NCBI RefSeq assembly: GCF_003999995.1
Contig: NZ_RJAD01000003.1
Span: 62,001 to 126,000, forward strand
Length of the DNA: 64,000 nucleotides
Reading direction: 5' to 3'
Origin: Microbacterium sulfonylureivorans
GTDB taxonomy: Bacteria; Actinomycetota; Actinomycetes; Actinomycetales; Microbacteriaceae
Shown here: positions 1-8,711 of the stretch, piece by piece
Numbering within the stretch: position 1 is the first letter of the stretch
How the letters are laid out: each line of letters opens with the position of its first letter
The notes under the pieces: generated by a model
What the model saw: the letters and a program-made list of their open reading frames with translations, nothing else
Databases searched by the model: none
What the model was told of the DNA's origin: nothing
Position numbers and translations under genes: made by a program

Positions 1-1
1 T

Positions 2-112
2 GTCACCGTGCGCGAGGCGGTCATCGAACTCGGGTATGTCGAACGCGGCGAGCTGACGCTCGAGCAGCTCGACGAGAAGCTCGACCTCCTCTCGATGACG
101 CGCCCGGGCTGA
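2..112 (+). CDS. fumC: Fumarate hydratase class II, C-terminal fragment
   Basis: Only the last 36 codons and the TGA stop lie in the window; the gene begins before base 1. The visible end ([16 protein letters not shown], then a Leu/Asp-rich helix ending SMTRPG) matches the C-terminal small domain of class II fumarases, the homotetrameric cytoplasmic TCA enzymes that interconvert fumarate and malate. The family's catalytic residues lie upstream and cannot be checked. fumC near phoH2 and uppS is a known actinobacterial arrangement, which supports the call. The following kinase gene is on the same strand but has its own apparent promoter, so I do not infer one operon. Confidence 0.8.
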   Translation, partial: VTVREAVIELGYVERGELTLEQLDEKLDLLSMTRPG

Positions 113-158
113 TCGCCGCCCTGTGCCGCTGGAGCCCGCTGCGCGCGATAATCGGGTG

Positions 159-1670
159 GTGACCCGCCCGACACCGCGGCCGATCCCGGCCCGAGTGAGG
201 ATCCTCGCTGCGATCCTCGCTGTGGCGTGCGTCGGCCTCGCCGTCGTCGGGAGTGTCACCTTCCTGGTGCAGCGGGAGCGCGTGCTGCTCGAAGTCGACC
301 AGCGCCTGAAGGCACAGGTGCAGATCCTGCAGGACGTCGCCGACCCGTCCGACGACGCCGCCTCGACGGATTCCGGAGCCGAGACGGCGAGCGAGCGCCT
401 CGATATGGCGGATTACGAATCCGTCGAGGAGTACCTGTATGTGGCGACCGCGAGGCTGGTGCCGGCGCGGAACGAAGCCGCCGTCGCCATCATCGACGGC
501 GCCGCGCACTACAAGCCCGTCACCCTGTCGGGCTTCGACATCTCCGACGAGGTCGCCCTCATCGACCGTGTCGTCGCCGAGACGGCCGATGGGGCGACCA
601 AGCAGGGCACGGCGGTCACCGAAGACCGTTCCCTCCGGTACATAGCGATCCCGATCGCCATGGAAGGGGACGAGCAGTCCGGCGTGTACGTTCGCGCCAT
701 CGATCTCGGGGCCGAGCTCGAGCCCGTGACGGCGGCCATGGCGACGTATGTCATCGCCGCGCTCGTCGTGCTCGCCGCGATCGGCGTGGTCGGCTGGTTC
801 GTGACAGGGCGCCTCCTGTCCCCCATCCGCCACATGCGCGAGACCGCCGACTCGATCTCGATCACCGACCTGTCGCCCCGTCTCTCGGCACAGGGCAACG
901 ACGACATCTCCGACCTGTCGCGGACGGTGAACTCGATGCTCGACAGGCTGGAGGGCTCCGTCGACGTCCAGCGTCAGCTCCTCGACGACGTGCGGCACGA
1001 GCTCAAGACGCCGATCACGATCGTCCGCGGCCACCTGGAGCTCATGGATCCCGGCGACGCCGGGGATGCGGCATCCGCCCGTGAGATCGGAATCGCCGAA
1101 CTCGACCGCCTCGCACGCCTCGTCGAAGACATCGACCTGCTGGCGGCCGCGGAGGGCGATTCGTATGTGATGGGCGACGTCGACGTCAACGCACTCACCG
1201 CGCGCGTCGGCGAGCTCGTCGCGGTCATCCCCCACCACGACTGGATTGTGGACGCCCACGCCACCGGAGTCGTACGCGGCGATCAGGACCGCCTGCTCCA
1301 GGCGTGGCTCCAGCTGGCCGACAACGCGGCGAAGTACACCCCGGACGGCTCGCAGATCGAGGTCGGAAGCGCCATCGATGCCGAGGGAGCTCATCTGTGG
1401 GTACGCGACCACGGCCCCGGCATCCCGCCCGCGGCTCGTCACCGGATCTTCCGCCGGTTCAACCGCGCCCACGGCAAGCGCGCGGTGGGCGGATCCGGTC
1501 TCGGGCTCGCGATCGTCGATGCGATCACGAAGGGCCACGGAGGAACCTGTACGGTGACCGACACACCCGGTGGCGGCGCCACCTTCACGATCCACCTCCC
1601 GCCCGCGGCCGCCGAGCTTCCGGCACCGGTGCGAGCGGGCGACGTTCTGCAACGGGAGGCATCGGCATGA
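159..1670 (+). CDS. Sensor histidine kinase (HAMP-HisKA-HATPase)
   Basis: A 503-residue membrane sensor kinase. One transmembrane segment lies at about residues 14-36, an extracytoplasmic sensor region follows, and a second membrane segment is at about 187-212, then a HAMP linker. The HisKA phosphoacceptor is His280 in VRHELKTP. The ATPase domain has an N box (LQLADNAAKY), a G1 box (DHGPGIP) and a G2 box (GGSGLGLAIV). I chose the GTG at 159 because GATAAT at 147-152 sits exactly 6 nt upstream, as in a leaderless transcript; GTG codons at 123 and 156 are alternatives without a Shine-Dalgarno. The stop overlaps the next gene's start as ATGA, so it is coupled to the response regulator. The order kinase-then-regulator is the less common one. 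The signal is unknown. Confidence 0.88.
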   Translation: MTRPTPRPIPARVRILAAILAVACVGLAVVGSVTFLVQRERVLLEVDQRLKAQVQILQDVADPSDDAASTDSGAETASERLDMADYESVEEYLYVATARLVPARNEAAVAIIDGAAHYKPVTLSGFDISDEVALIDRVVAETADGATKQGTAVTEDRSLRYIAIPIAMEGDEQSGVYVRAIDLGAELEPVTAAMATYVIAALVVLAAIGVVGWFVTGRLLSPIRHMRETADSISITDLSPRLSAQGNDDISDLSRTVNSMLDRLEGSVDVQRQLLDDVRHELKTPITIVRGHLELMDPGDAGDAASAREIGIAELDRLARLVEDIDLLAAAEGDSYVMGDVDVNALTARVGELVAVIPHHDWIVDAHATGVVRGDQDRLLQAWLQLADNAAKYTPDGSQIEVGSAIDAEGAHLWVRDHGPGIPPAARHRIFRRFNRAHGKRAVGGSGLGLAIVDAITKGHGGTCTVTDTPGGGATFTIHLPPAAAELPAPVRAGDVLQREASA

Positions 1671-2323
1671 CGAGGATCCTCATCGTGGAGGACGAGCCGC
1701 GGATCGCCTCGTTCGTGAGCCGCGGACTCGAAGCGGCCGGGTACGAGACGATCCTCATCGAGGACGGTGCCGAGGCCCTCGCCGTGGCGCTGCGCGGCGA
1801 CGCCGACCTCGTGCTCCTCGACGTCGGGCTGCCGACCATGGACGGCTTCGAGGTGCTCCGCGAGATGCGCGCCCGGGGGTCGGTCGTGCCGGTGATCATG
1901 CTCACGGCGAGATCCAGCACGCGCGACACGGTCGAAGGGCTCGACTCCGGCGCCAACGACTACGTGCCGAAGCCCTTCACCTTCGAAGAGCTCCTCGCCC
2001 GTGTGCGCTCCCGCCTGCGCGAGACGACGCCCCAGCTCGGCGTCGCTGTTTCCCACGGCGACGTGATGCTCGACATCCTCGCCCGCCGCGCGACGGTCGG
2101 AGGCCGCGATGTCGACCTGTCGGCCCGGGAGTTCGCCCTCGCCGAGCAGTTCCTGCGCAACCCCGGCCGCGTGCTCAGCCGGGAGCTCCTGCTGAGCAGG
2201 GTCTGGGGTCTCGACTTCGACCCGGGTTCCAACGTGGTCGACGTCTATGTGCGGTATCTCCGCGGCAAGCTGGGTCCCGATCACATCGTCACCGTGCGGG
2301 GGGCAGGGTACCGCTGGGAGTGA
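1667..2323 (+). CDS. Response regulator, OmpR/PhoB family
   Basis: A 218-residue DNA-binding response regulator. The receiver domain (1-120) has the acidic pocket (VEDEP), the phosphoacceptor Asp52 in LLDVGLP and Lys102 in VPKPF. The C-terminal winged helix (about 125-218) has the OmpR-type pattern (DLSAREFALAEQFL, then VVDVYVRYLRGKL and VRGAGYRW). The start is the ATG that overlaps the kinase stop; AACGGGAGG lies shortly before it. It is the partner of the kinase immediately upstream. Its targets are unknown. A strong terminator follows. Confidence 0.93.
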   Translation: MTRILIVEDEPRIASFVSRGLEAAGYETILIEDGAEALAVALRGDADLVLLDVGLPTMDGFEVLREMRARGSVVPVIMLTARSSTRDTVEGLDSGANDYVPKPFTFEELLARVRSRLRETTPQLGVAVSHGDVMLDILARRATVGGRDVDLSAREFALAEQFLRNPGRVLSRELLLSRVWGLDFDPGSNVVDVYVRYLRGKLGPDHIVTVRGAGYRWE

Positions 2324-2341
2324 GTCCCGACTCGGCGAAGA

Positions 2342-2371
2342 AGCCCCCGGTGCTGGGGGGCACCGGGGGCT
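2342..2371. terminator. Hairpin terminator between convergent genes
   Basis: A 12-bp perfect stem (AGCCCCCGGTGC pairing with GCACCGGGGGCT) around a 6-nt loop, 18 nt after the response-regulator stop and before the stop of the convergent gene at 2401. There is no T-tract, as is usual for actinobacterial terminators, so it could serve both directions. Confidence 0.75.
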
Positions 2372-2400
2372 GGGAAGGGCCGGACTGGGGGATCCGGCCG

Positions 2401-3243
2401 CTATCGATCGCGTCGTTCTGGGGAGTCGCGCGATCGGTCCTTCTTCGCGCCGACGCCGGGCTTCTCTGACCGATTGTCGGCGTTCGCGCCCGCGTTCGCG
2501 GGGCGTTCCTTCGAGGAGTCGGTCTTCTTCGACCGCTCCTGGTCCTTCTTCGTGCTGACGTCGGGGGTGCTGACCCATCCTCCGGAGTCGGAGTCGTCGG
2601 CGCGGCGGTCGGAATCCGAACGGCCCGGACGCTCGGCGTCGACGGGGCGCTCGGAGTCCGTCTGCTGCAGGTTGCGATCGTCCCCTTGCGTGCGGCGGTC
2701 GTCGTCGCGACGGTGGCCCCACGCCGATGCGCGGGCCTTCTCGAGCTTCGCGATCCACGCGTCGATGCGCTCCGCGGACCATCCGAGTCGCACCGCCCGC
2801 TCGCGCACGGAGTCCCACGAGCCCGATGCCTCGGCCTCGGCGATCGCCACGTCGTCACTGGGCGTGACCACTGGGCCCACCGGCGGCTCGGCCGGCGGAG
2901 CGGCCGTCGACGGCGCCACGATCTCGGGTGCGGGCGCCGGCACGACCTCGGCCTTCGCGGCCTCGTCTCCGGCGTCCGGCCCGGGCTCGGGCTCGGGCGT
3001 AACGGTGTCGATCTCGGGCGTCGGGGTCTCGACCGCGCTCGGCGTCTCGTCGGTGCCCCCCGATGCGGCGATGCCCGAAGACGGCACGACCACACGGTCT
3101 GCTTCGACGGACGTCCCTTCGGCGTCGGAGAGGGCCACGGAGTTGGTCAGGGCGACCGCGCAGATCACGGCCACGCTGGCAGCGACGGCGGACATGCCAC
3201 CGACCGCGAGCCGCGTCCGACCTTCCACGCTTGCGCCTTCCAT
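2401..3243 (-). CDS. Membrane-anchored protein with low-complexity extracytoplasmic region
   Basis: I do not recognise a family. The 280-residue protein has a short N-terminal cytoplasmic part and one hydrophobic helix at about residues 13-34 (AVGGMSAVAASVAVICAVAL), a signal anchor or uncleaved signal peptide. A Pro/Glu/Thr-rich stretch runs to about 130. A predicted amphipathic helical segment follows at about 145-175 (WDSVRERAVRLGWSAERIDAWIAK), and then a very hydrophilic Asp/Arg/Ser/Lys-rich tail to the end. The ATG lies at the start of the gene with no strong Shine-Dalgarno. The gene is convergent with the two-component pair. A surface or wall-associated role is only a guess. The opposite strand is also open here but gives an implausible Ser/Arg-rich product. 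Confidence 0.6.
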   Translation of the reverse strand: MEGASVEGRTRLAVGGMSAVAASVAVICAVALTNSVALSDAEGTSVEADRVVVPSSGIAASGGTDETPSAVETPTPEIDTVTPEPEPGPDAGDEAAKAEVVPAPAPEIVAPSTAAPPAEPPVGPVVTPSDDVAIAEAEASGSWDSVRERAVRLGWSAERIDAWIAKLEKARASAWGHRRDDDRRTQGDDRNLQQTDSERPVDAERPGRSDSDRRADDSDSGGWVSTPDVSTKKDQERSKKTDSSKERPANAGANADNRSEKPGVGAKKDRSRDSPERRDR

Positions 3244-3358
3244 TCCGGGTGCGCAGATGGCACCTCATCCATCGTGACAGACCCGACAGCGTGGGAGCGA
3301 GGCGGGGCATGAGACTCTTCTCATGCTGGAAACCCTTTTCCCGGATCCCGGACACAAG

Positions 3359-3393
3359 CAGAGGGGCCGGGATGCAGCATCCCGGCCCCTCTG
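3359..3393. terminator. Strong hairpin terminator after phoH2
   Basis: A near-perfect 17-bp inverted repeat (CAGAGGGGCCGGGATGC and its complement) separated by one base, 5 nt beyond the phoH2 stop on the minus strand. The apex contains GGATGC-A-GCATCC, a word that recurs in the window. Confidence 0.85.
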
Positions 3394-3398
3394 TGCGA

Positions 3399-4754
3399 TC
3401 AGGCGAGCTCGCCCGCTTCGAGCAGGTCGGTGACGAGAGCCGCGATCGCGGAACGCTCGGAACGCACCAGCGTGACGTGGCCGAACAGCCCGTGTCCCTT
3501 GAGCGTCTCGATCACGGACGCGACACCGTCGTGGCGACCGACGCGAAGGTTGTCGCGCTGCCCGACGTCGTGCGTGAGAACGACCCGGGAGTTCTGCCCG
3601 ATGCGGCTGAGCACCGTGAGGAGAACGTTGCGCTCGAGCGACTGCGCCTCATCGACGATCACGAAGGCGTCGTGGAGGGAACGGCCCCGGATGTGGGTCA
3701 GCGGAAGCACCTCGAGCAGTCCCCGCTCGACGACCTCCTCCAGGACGTTCGACGACACCACGGAGCCGAGCGTGTCGAAGACCGCCTGTCCCCACGGGTT
3801 CATCTTCTCGGCCTGGTCGCCGGGCAGGTATCCGAGCTCCTGGCCGCCCACGGCGAAGAGCGGACGGAACACGATGATCTTCCGCTGCTGCTGCCGTTCG
3901 AGCACCGCCTCGAGGGCGGCGCAGAGCGCGAGAGCCGACTTGCCGGTTCCGGCACGTCCCCCGAGCGAGACGATGCCCACCTCGGGGTCGCACAGCAGGT
4001 CGATCGCGATCCGCTGCTCGGCGGACCGCCCGTGAAGGCCGAACACCTCCCGGTCGCCGCGCACGAGCTTGTACGCGCCGTCGCCGGTGACACGGCCCAG
4101 GGCCGAGCCCCGCTCGGAGTGGATGATGAGGCCGGTGTTGACGGGGAGTCCGCGCACGTCGTCTGCGGACCCGACCTCGCTCTCGTAGAGGTCGCTGATG
4201 TCGTCGCCCGACACGTCGATGGTCGAGATGCCCGTCCACCCGGAGTCGACTGCCTGCTCGGCGAGATACTCCTCGGCTGTGACGCCGAGCGACGCCGCCT
4301 TGACGCGCATCGGGAGGTCCTTGGAGACGACCGTCACCTCCTGGCCGTCGGAGGCGAGGTGCATCGCGACGGCGAGGATGCGGCTGTCGTTGTCGCCGAG
4401 GCGCATGCCGGACGGGAGGACACCGGCATCGGTGTTGTTGAGCTCCACGCGAAGGGTTCCCCCCTCGCCGACGGGGACGGGGAAGTCGAGGCGACCGTGC
4501 TCGACGCGAAGCTCGTCGAGATGCCGCAGCGCCTGCCGCGCGAAGTAGCCGATCTCGGGATCGTGCCGCTTGCCCTCGAGCTCGGTGATCACCACGACGG
4601 GGATCACGACGTTGTGCTCGGCGAAGCGGAAGAACGCCCGCGGATCGCTCAGCAGCACCGAGGTGTCGAGGACGTACGTGCGGAGATCCTGGTCCAGGGC
4701 CTCCGCCTGCTCGACGTCCTGACTGTGCTGCTTGTGTGGTGCTCGTGTGGTCAC
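3399..4754 (-). CDS. phoH2: PhoH2: PIN ribonuclease domain fused to PhoH ATPase
   Basis: A 451-residue protein with two domains. The N-terminal PIN-like nuclease (about 25-165) has acidic residues in [18 protein letters not shown] and GDNDSRILA. The C-terminal PhoH P-loop ATPase (about 235-450) has a Walker A motif [11 protein letters not shown] near 265 and Walker [10 protein letters not shown] near 370. Characterised PhoH2 proteins from mycobacteria act as sequence-directed RNA helicases/RNases; a similar cytoplasmic RNA-processing role is inferred. The start is GTG with GGGAG 8 nt upstream. Length and domain order are normal for the family. Three copies of a CGAGTCG element lie upstream. 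No separate antitoxin gene is visible next to it. Confidence 0.92.
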   Translation of the reverse strand: MTTRAPHKQHSQDVEQAEALDQDLRTYVLDTSVLLSDPRAFFRFAEHNVVIPVVVITELEGKRHDPEIGYFARQALRHLDELRVEHGRLDFPVPVGEGGTLRVELNNTDAGVLPSGMRLGDNDSRILAVAMHLASDGQEVTVVSKDLPMRVKAASLGVTAEEYLAEQAVDSGWTGISTIDVSGDDISDLYESEVGSADDVRGLPVNTGLIIHSERGSALGRVTGDGAYKLVRGDREVFGLHGRSAEQRIAIDLLCDPEVGIVSLGGRAGTGKSALALCAALEAVLERQQQRKIIVFRPLFAVGGQELGYLPGDQAEKMNPWGQAVFDTLGSVVSSNVLEEVVERGLLEVLPLTHIRGRSLHDAFVIVDEAQSLERNVLLTVLSRIGQNSRVVLTHDVGQRDNLRVGRHDGVASVIETLKGHGLFGHVTLVRSERSAIAALVTDLLEAGELA

Positions 4755-4788
4755 AACCCACTCCCGCCCCGGGTGGAGAACCCGGCAG

Positions 4789-4837
4789 TCACGAGTCGAC
4801 CGGTGGTCACGAGTCGTGGGTCCGTGAGGCCGACTCG
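4789..4837. repeat. CGAGTCG-type repeats upstream of phoH2
   Basis: TCACGAGTCG occurs twice as an exact 10-bp direct repeat (4789-4798 and 4807-4816, period 18). Its core in inverted orientation, CGACTCG, is at 4831-4837. All three lie 35-83 bp upstream of the phoH2 GTG, so they could be an operator. This is an inference from position and repetition only. Confidence 0.4.
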
Positions 4838-4942
4838 ACGGGCGCCTTGCCCGTTGTGATGAACGTACGACTCCCCGGCGACACCGGGATCGGCGACACG
4901 CTGTTTCGCGGTTACGGGCGGGTTAATTCCGGATGCCGCGCG

Positions 4943-6064
4943 TCACCACACGCGCGCCGACGAGAACGCCGCGAGGGCGTCGCCGAAGAGCCGCAGGGTG
5001 TCGCCGCCGGTGCCGACGTGGGGCGATATCCGGACCAGGCCGGAGCGCACCGTCACCGTGAGGCCGTGATTGGCCAGAGACGCCGCGAGCGGAGCCGCAT
5101 CCTGAGGCGCGGGCGCGAGGGTGACGATGCCGCCCCGGCGCTCAGGCTCCCCCGGCGTGATGACGGGCACCTCGTATCGGTCGGCGAAGAACATCACGTC
5201 GCGGGTGCGCTCGGAGAGCTCCGCCTCGACCGTAGAGACGCCGATGTCCGTCAGCTCCTGCAGGGCGGTCGCGAGCCGCGCGGCGGCGAGGGTGTCGACC
5301 CCGCTGACGGTGAACGCCTGCGCCGACGCCGCAGGGAGCGGGACGATGTCGAGCGGAAGGTCGCCTTCGACGCCGCCGAACCCGGAGAGAACCGGCGCGA
5401 TCCGTTCGAGCGCGCGCTCGCCGAACCACGCGAAGCCGGTGCCGCGACCCGCCCGGAGCCACTTGTACCCGTTCGAGCAGACGACGTCGGCGGCGGCGTA
5501 GTCGACGTCGACGGTGCCGAAGCCCTGGATCGCGTCGACGATGAGCAGCCGGTCGCCGATGACGTCGCGAAGCGCGGACAGATCTGCTCGATAGCCCGTG
5601 CGGAAGTCCACGAGACTCACTGCGACGGCCCTCGTGTCGTCGGTGAGCGCCTCGCGCACGACATCGGGGCTGATGAAGCCGTCTGCGGGCTCCAGCCACT
5701 GCAGCTCGATCGAGCCCAGCGCCTCGGCGGCGCGCGTCGCCGCGACGGTAAGGCTCGGGAACTCGCCGCGGCCCACGAGGAGACCCCCGGCCAGTCCGTA
5801 GATCGCCTGCATGAGCCCGTACGTGGTCGAGGGCTGCAGAACGACCTGCGAGGCATCCGTGCCGATGAGACCCGCGACCAGCTCACGCGCCTCGCGGGCG
5901 TGATCGCTCACCAGGTCGATGCTCGTCCGCCGGCCGGAGCCCAGGAGCTCCGTGTCGGCCTGCGCTTCGGCGCGCACAGCCGGTGAGAGCGGTCCGAACG
6001 CAGCCCAGTCGAGATACCCCGGTTCCCCATCGAACGACGCCAGGAATGAATCCAGATCCGTCAC
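4943..6064 (-). CDS. Aminotransferase class V-fold PLP enzyme
   Basis: A 373-residue fold-type I PLP enzyme of the class V group (cysteine desulfurase / isopenicillin-N epimerase-like). The cofactor-loop region (QPSTTYGLMQAIYGL) lies at about 80-95. An acidic residue in IVDAIQGFG stacks with the pyridine ring in this family. The Schiff-base lysine is in SNGYKWLRAG at about residue 200. The specific reaction cannot be read from the sequence; a desulfurase active-site Cys loop is not evident, so epimerase/lyase-like chemistry is as likely. I chose GTG 6064 because CAGAAT sits 6 nt upstream; GTG 6070 is an alternative. It follows uppS on the same strand. Confidence 0.8.
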   Translation of the reverse strand: MTDLDSFLASFDGEPGYLDWAAFGPLSPAVRAEAQADTELLGSGRRTSIDLVSDHAREARELVAGLIGTDASQVVLQPSTTYGLMQAIYGLAGGLLVGRGEFPSLTVAATRAAEALGSIELQWLEPADGFISPDVVREALTDDTRAVAVSLVDFRTGYRADLSALRDVIGDRLLIVDAIQGFGTVDVDYAAADVVCSNGYKWLRAGRGTGFAWFGERALERIAPVLSGFGGVEGDLPLDIVPLPAASAQAFTVSGVDTLAAARLATALQELTDIGVSTVEAELSERTRDVMFFADRYEVPVITPGEPERRGGIVTLAPAPQDAAPLAASLANHGLTVTVRSGLVRISPHVGTGGDTLRLFGDALAAFSSARVW

Positions 6065-6122
6065 GGACACATTCTGGCATGCCGGGGCCCGCGCGCGGGG
6101 GCCTCGGCGGATGCCGGTGGAT

Positions 6123-6908
6123 TCAGCTCCCGTAGCGGCGGTCGCGGTCGGCGAAGTCGCGGATCGCCCGGAGGAAGTCCACCTCGCGCAGGTCGGGCCC
6201 CAGCGCCTCGACGAAGTAGAACTCGGAATGGGCGCTCTGCCACAGCAGGAAGTCGCTGAGCCGCTGCTCCCCCGAGGTGCGGATGACGAGGTCGGGGTCG
6301 GGCTGGCCGCCGGTGTAGAGATGCTCGCCGATCTGCTCCGGCGTGAGGCTGGCAGCGAGCTCCTCGAGCGACCCGCCCTCCTCATCGTGCTGCGCGATGA
6401 TGCTCCGCACGGCGTCGACGATCTCGCTGCGCCCGCCGTAGCCCACGGCGAGATTGACGTGCAGGCCGGTGTTGGCCCGGGTGCGCGCCTCGGCGTCGAC
6501 GAGCACGCGCGCGAGCTCGGGCGGCAGCAAGTCGGCGCGCCCGACGTGCTGCACGCGCCAGTCGCGTTCGAGCGACAGCGCGTGCGCGAGCTCGGCGATG
6601 ATCTCGATGAGGTCGGTGAGCTCCTTCGTGTCGCGCTTGCGCAGGTTGTCGGTCGACAGCAGGTACAGCGACACGACGCCCACGCCGACGTCGTCGCACC
6701 ACTCGAGGAACTCCCGCATCTTCGCCGCACCGGCGCGATGACCGTGCGCGGCGGAGTCGAATCCGAGCTGCTTCGCCCAGCGGCGATTGCCGTCGATCAT
6801 CATCGCGACGTGACGCGGCACCGCGCCGGGCTCGAGACGCCGTCGGAGCCGGCTGATGTAGAGGCGGTAGAGGGGGCCCCTGCCCTCGTTCGACCCTGCG
6901 CGCGCCAC
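6123..6908 (-). CDS. uppS: Isoprenyl transferase (cis-prenyl diphosphate synthase)
   Basis: A 261-residue cytoplasmic cis-prenyltransferase that extends allylic diphosphates with isopentenyl diphosphate to make polyprenyl carriers for cell-wall synthesis. The hallmark motif with catalytic Asp39 is seen in MMIDGNRRWAK. The other conserved blocks are present: SLYLLSTDNLRK, LHVNLAVGYGGRSEI, DPDLVIRTSGEQRLSDF and ALGPDLREVDFL. The GTG start has TAGCGT at 6915-6920 exactly 6 nt upstream, so it is probably leaderless. It is divergent from the hemolysin III gene. Whether it makes the long or short (farnesyl-type) product cannot be decided from the sequence. Confidence 0.93.
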   Translation of the reverse strand: MARAGSNEGRGPLYRLYISRLRRRLEPGAVPRHVAMMIDGNRRWAKQLGFDSAAHGHRAGAAKMREFLEWCDDVGVGVVSLYLLSTDNLRKRDTKELTDLIEIIAELAHALSLERDWRVQHVGRADLLPPELARVLVDAEARTRANTGLHVNLAVGYGGRSEIVDAVRSIIAQHDEEGGSLEELAASLTPEQIGEHLYTGGQPDPDLVIRTSGEQRLSDFLLWQSAHSEFYFVEALGPDLREVDFLRAIRDFADRDRRYGS

Positions 6909-7020
6909 ACGCCTACGCTACCCTCCTCGCGACCGCCGCCCTAGCGTGGCACGCAGTCTCAAGCGCGGCGATACTCAGTATGTTCCACTCTCGGCATGCC
7001 GCGACCCCTACTCTGGGTAG

Positions 7021-7764
7021 ATGAGCCGCCGCACCCGACTTCCCCAGGGCCCCGAGGTTCCCGTGCTGCCACTTCTGGACGCCGCGGCCGTCGACGCCGC
7101 CGCCCCCGAGATCAAACCGACCTGGCGCGGCTGGATCCACGCAGTGACCTTCCCCGTCGCGATCGTCGCGGGCATCGTGCTGATCGTCGTGGCCGAGGGC
7201 GCCGCCGCCAAGTGGGCGTGCGCCGTGTTCATGGCGACCTCGCTCCTGCTGTTCGGCAACTCGGCGCTGTATCACCGCTTCAACTGGAGCCCGAAGACCA
7301 GGGCCGTGCTCAAGCGCATCGATCACGCGAACATCGTGCTGCTGATCGCCGGCACCTATGCCCCGATCGCCGTGCTCGCCCTCCCCCCGCAGCAGGGCCT
7401 GATCCTGCTGGTCGTGGTGTGGTCGGGAGCGCTGGTCGGCATCCTGTTCCGCGTCTTCTGGATCAACGCGCCGCGCTGGCTCTACGTGGCGCTGTACCTC
7501 GCGCTCGGCTGGGCTGCTGTGATGTACCTGCCCGACCTGCTGCGCGCCAACGTCGCGATGATGATCCTCGTTGCGGTCGGCGGGCTGCTCTACACCGGCG
7601 GGGCCGTGGTGTACGCCATGAAGCGCCCGAACCCCTGGCCCGGACACTTCGGCTTCCACGAGATCTTCCACGTGTGCACCGTGCTGGCGTTCCTCTGCCA
7701 CTGGACGGCGTGCCTGCTGATCGCCCTCGACCCCCTGACGCCCTCGCTCGGCTCGCCCGGATGA
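7021..7764 (+). CDS. trhA: Hemolysin III / PAQR-family membrane protein
   Basis: A 247-residue integral membrane protein with about seven hydrophobic helices after a cytoplasmic N-terminus. Family histidines are visible: NSALYHRF after the second helix, and GFHEIFH with FLCHW near the C-terminus, the presumed metal site of PAQR proteins. Members of this family have been linked to membrane-fluidity control; the original hemolysin label is not proof of toxicity. The ATG at 7021 follows TACTCT at 7009-7014 by exactly 6 nt, so the transcript is probably leaderless. It is divergent from uppS, an arrangement also found in mycobacteria. Confidence 0.9.
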   Translation: MSRRTRLPQGPEVPVLPLLDAAAVDAAAPEIKPTWRGWIHAVTFPVAIVAGIVLIVVAEGAAAKWACAVFMATSLLLFGNSALYHRFNWSPKTRAVLKRIDHANIVLLIAGTYAPIAVLALPPQQGLILLVVVWSGALVGILFRVFWINAPRWLYVALYLALGWAAVMYLPDLLRANVAMMILVAVGGLLYTGGAVVYAMKRPNPWPGHFGFHEIFHVCTVLAFLCHWTACLLIALDPLTPSLGSPG

Positions 7765-7818
7765 CCTGATCGACGCCGTTGCGCGGCATCAGCCGCGGAA
7801 GGCGAACGGATGCCCCGG

Positions 7819-8124
7819 TCAGCCCTGCGGGCGTGAGCCGGGCTCGCCGGGATCGATGCTCTCGTCGTCGGTCTCGGTCGCCTCGACGGCTCGCGCAGCC
7901 TGCTCCTCGGCGTCGAGCTCCTCGATGATGTCGGCTCGGACCCGGCCACGGCGGATGCGACGCATCATGTCCCACACGAGCACGATCACCGCCACCGCCA
8001 CGAAGACGATCACGACGAAGCCCCAGGGTCCGGGGGTCACCGTCGTCGGATCGGGCAGCGTGGGGGTCGGCGACGGCGTGACGGTCGAGGCCGCCCGCGC
8101 GAGGGCGACGAGCGCATCTTGCAT
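7819..8124 (-). CDS. Small single-pass membrane protein
   Basis: A 101-residue protein. A short Ser/Thr/Pro-rich N-terminal part is followed by one strongly hydrophobic helix at about 33-53 (WGFVVIVFVAVAVIVLVWDMM). A basic stretch (RRIRRGRVR) and an acidic tail rich in Glu/Asp come after, so the tail is probably cytoplasmic. The start ATG has GAGGA about 8 nt upstream. It resembles in size and layout the small membrane protein found near mca in mycobacteria, but I cannot assign a function. It is convergent with the hemolysin III gene and divergent from the DUF4307 gene. Confidence 0.7.
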   Translation of the reverse strand: MQDALVALARAASTVTPSPTPTLPDPTTVTPGPWGFVVIVFVAVAVIVLVWDMMRRIRRGRVRADIIEELDAEEQAARAVEATETDDESIDPGEPGSRPQG

Positions 8125-8228
8125 GAGGTGTCCTCGTTCTGCCCTGTGCGGGCCGTCCGGGTGGCGACGTCCGCGCTCGAGAGCGAATAGCCTGGAACCT
8201 CCAGCCTAAATCTTCCGACGGACCGGCG

Positions 8229-8621
8229 ATGACGACACAGCAGATGCTCGACGAGCGCTACGGGCGCACGCGCTCCCCGCGCCGCCGCTGGGTGATCGGC
8301 GTCGCGATCGCCCTGGGCGCGGCCGTGGTCGCGCTGTTCGGATGGTTCACGGTCTCGGACTCGCTGAACGCGGTCGATGCCGACGCGACGGGGTTCGAGG
8401 TCATCGACGGCCACTCCGTCGCTCTGACCTTCCAGGTCACCGCTCCCCCGGGACGGCCGATCGCGTGCGCGATCGAGGCGCAGGACGAAGAGCACGGCGT
8501 GGTGGGGTGGCGGGTCGTCGAGATCCCGGCATCCGACTCCCACTCGCGGGCCTTCCGAGAGGTCATCCCGACGACCGCCGAGGCGACCACGGGTTTTGTC
8601 AACTCCTGCTGGGTGTCGTAG
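8229..8621 (+). CDS. DUF4307 family membrane-anchored protein
   Basis: A 130-residue protein with an N-terminal cytoplasmic segment (MLDERYGR, typical of DUF4307), one transmembrane helix at about 22-42, and a beta-rich extracytoplasmic domain with two cysteines (PIACAIEAQ and VNSCWVS) that could form a disulfide. The family's function is unknown; it is restricted to actinobacteria and usually lies beside greA and the mycothiol gene mca. Here greA follows immediately, but mca is not present on the other side. Confidence 0.75.
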   Translation: MTTQQMLDERYGRTRSPRRRWVIGVAIALGAAVVALFGWFTVSDSLNAVDADATGFEVIDGHSVALTFQVTAPPGRPIACAIEAQDEEHGVVGWRVVEIPASDSHSRAFREVIPTTAEATTGFVNSCWVS

Positions 8622-8711
8622 TCTGGCCCGACTGCAGTCGACTTACGCCCTGGCCGGGAGCCGGGGCGTTTGACATATCGACCGTCCCCCGCAGATTCGA
8701 AGGAGTCAGAC

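Noticed and set aside
21..1652. Minus-strand frame opposite the first histidine kinase
   Set aside because: Antisense to HisKA and HATPase motifs; His/Arg/Asp/Val-rich shadow translation.
3063..4859. Plus-strand frame opposite phoH2
   Set aside because: Shadow of a gene with clear PIN and PhoH motifs; it also runs through the phoH2 terminator.
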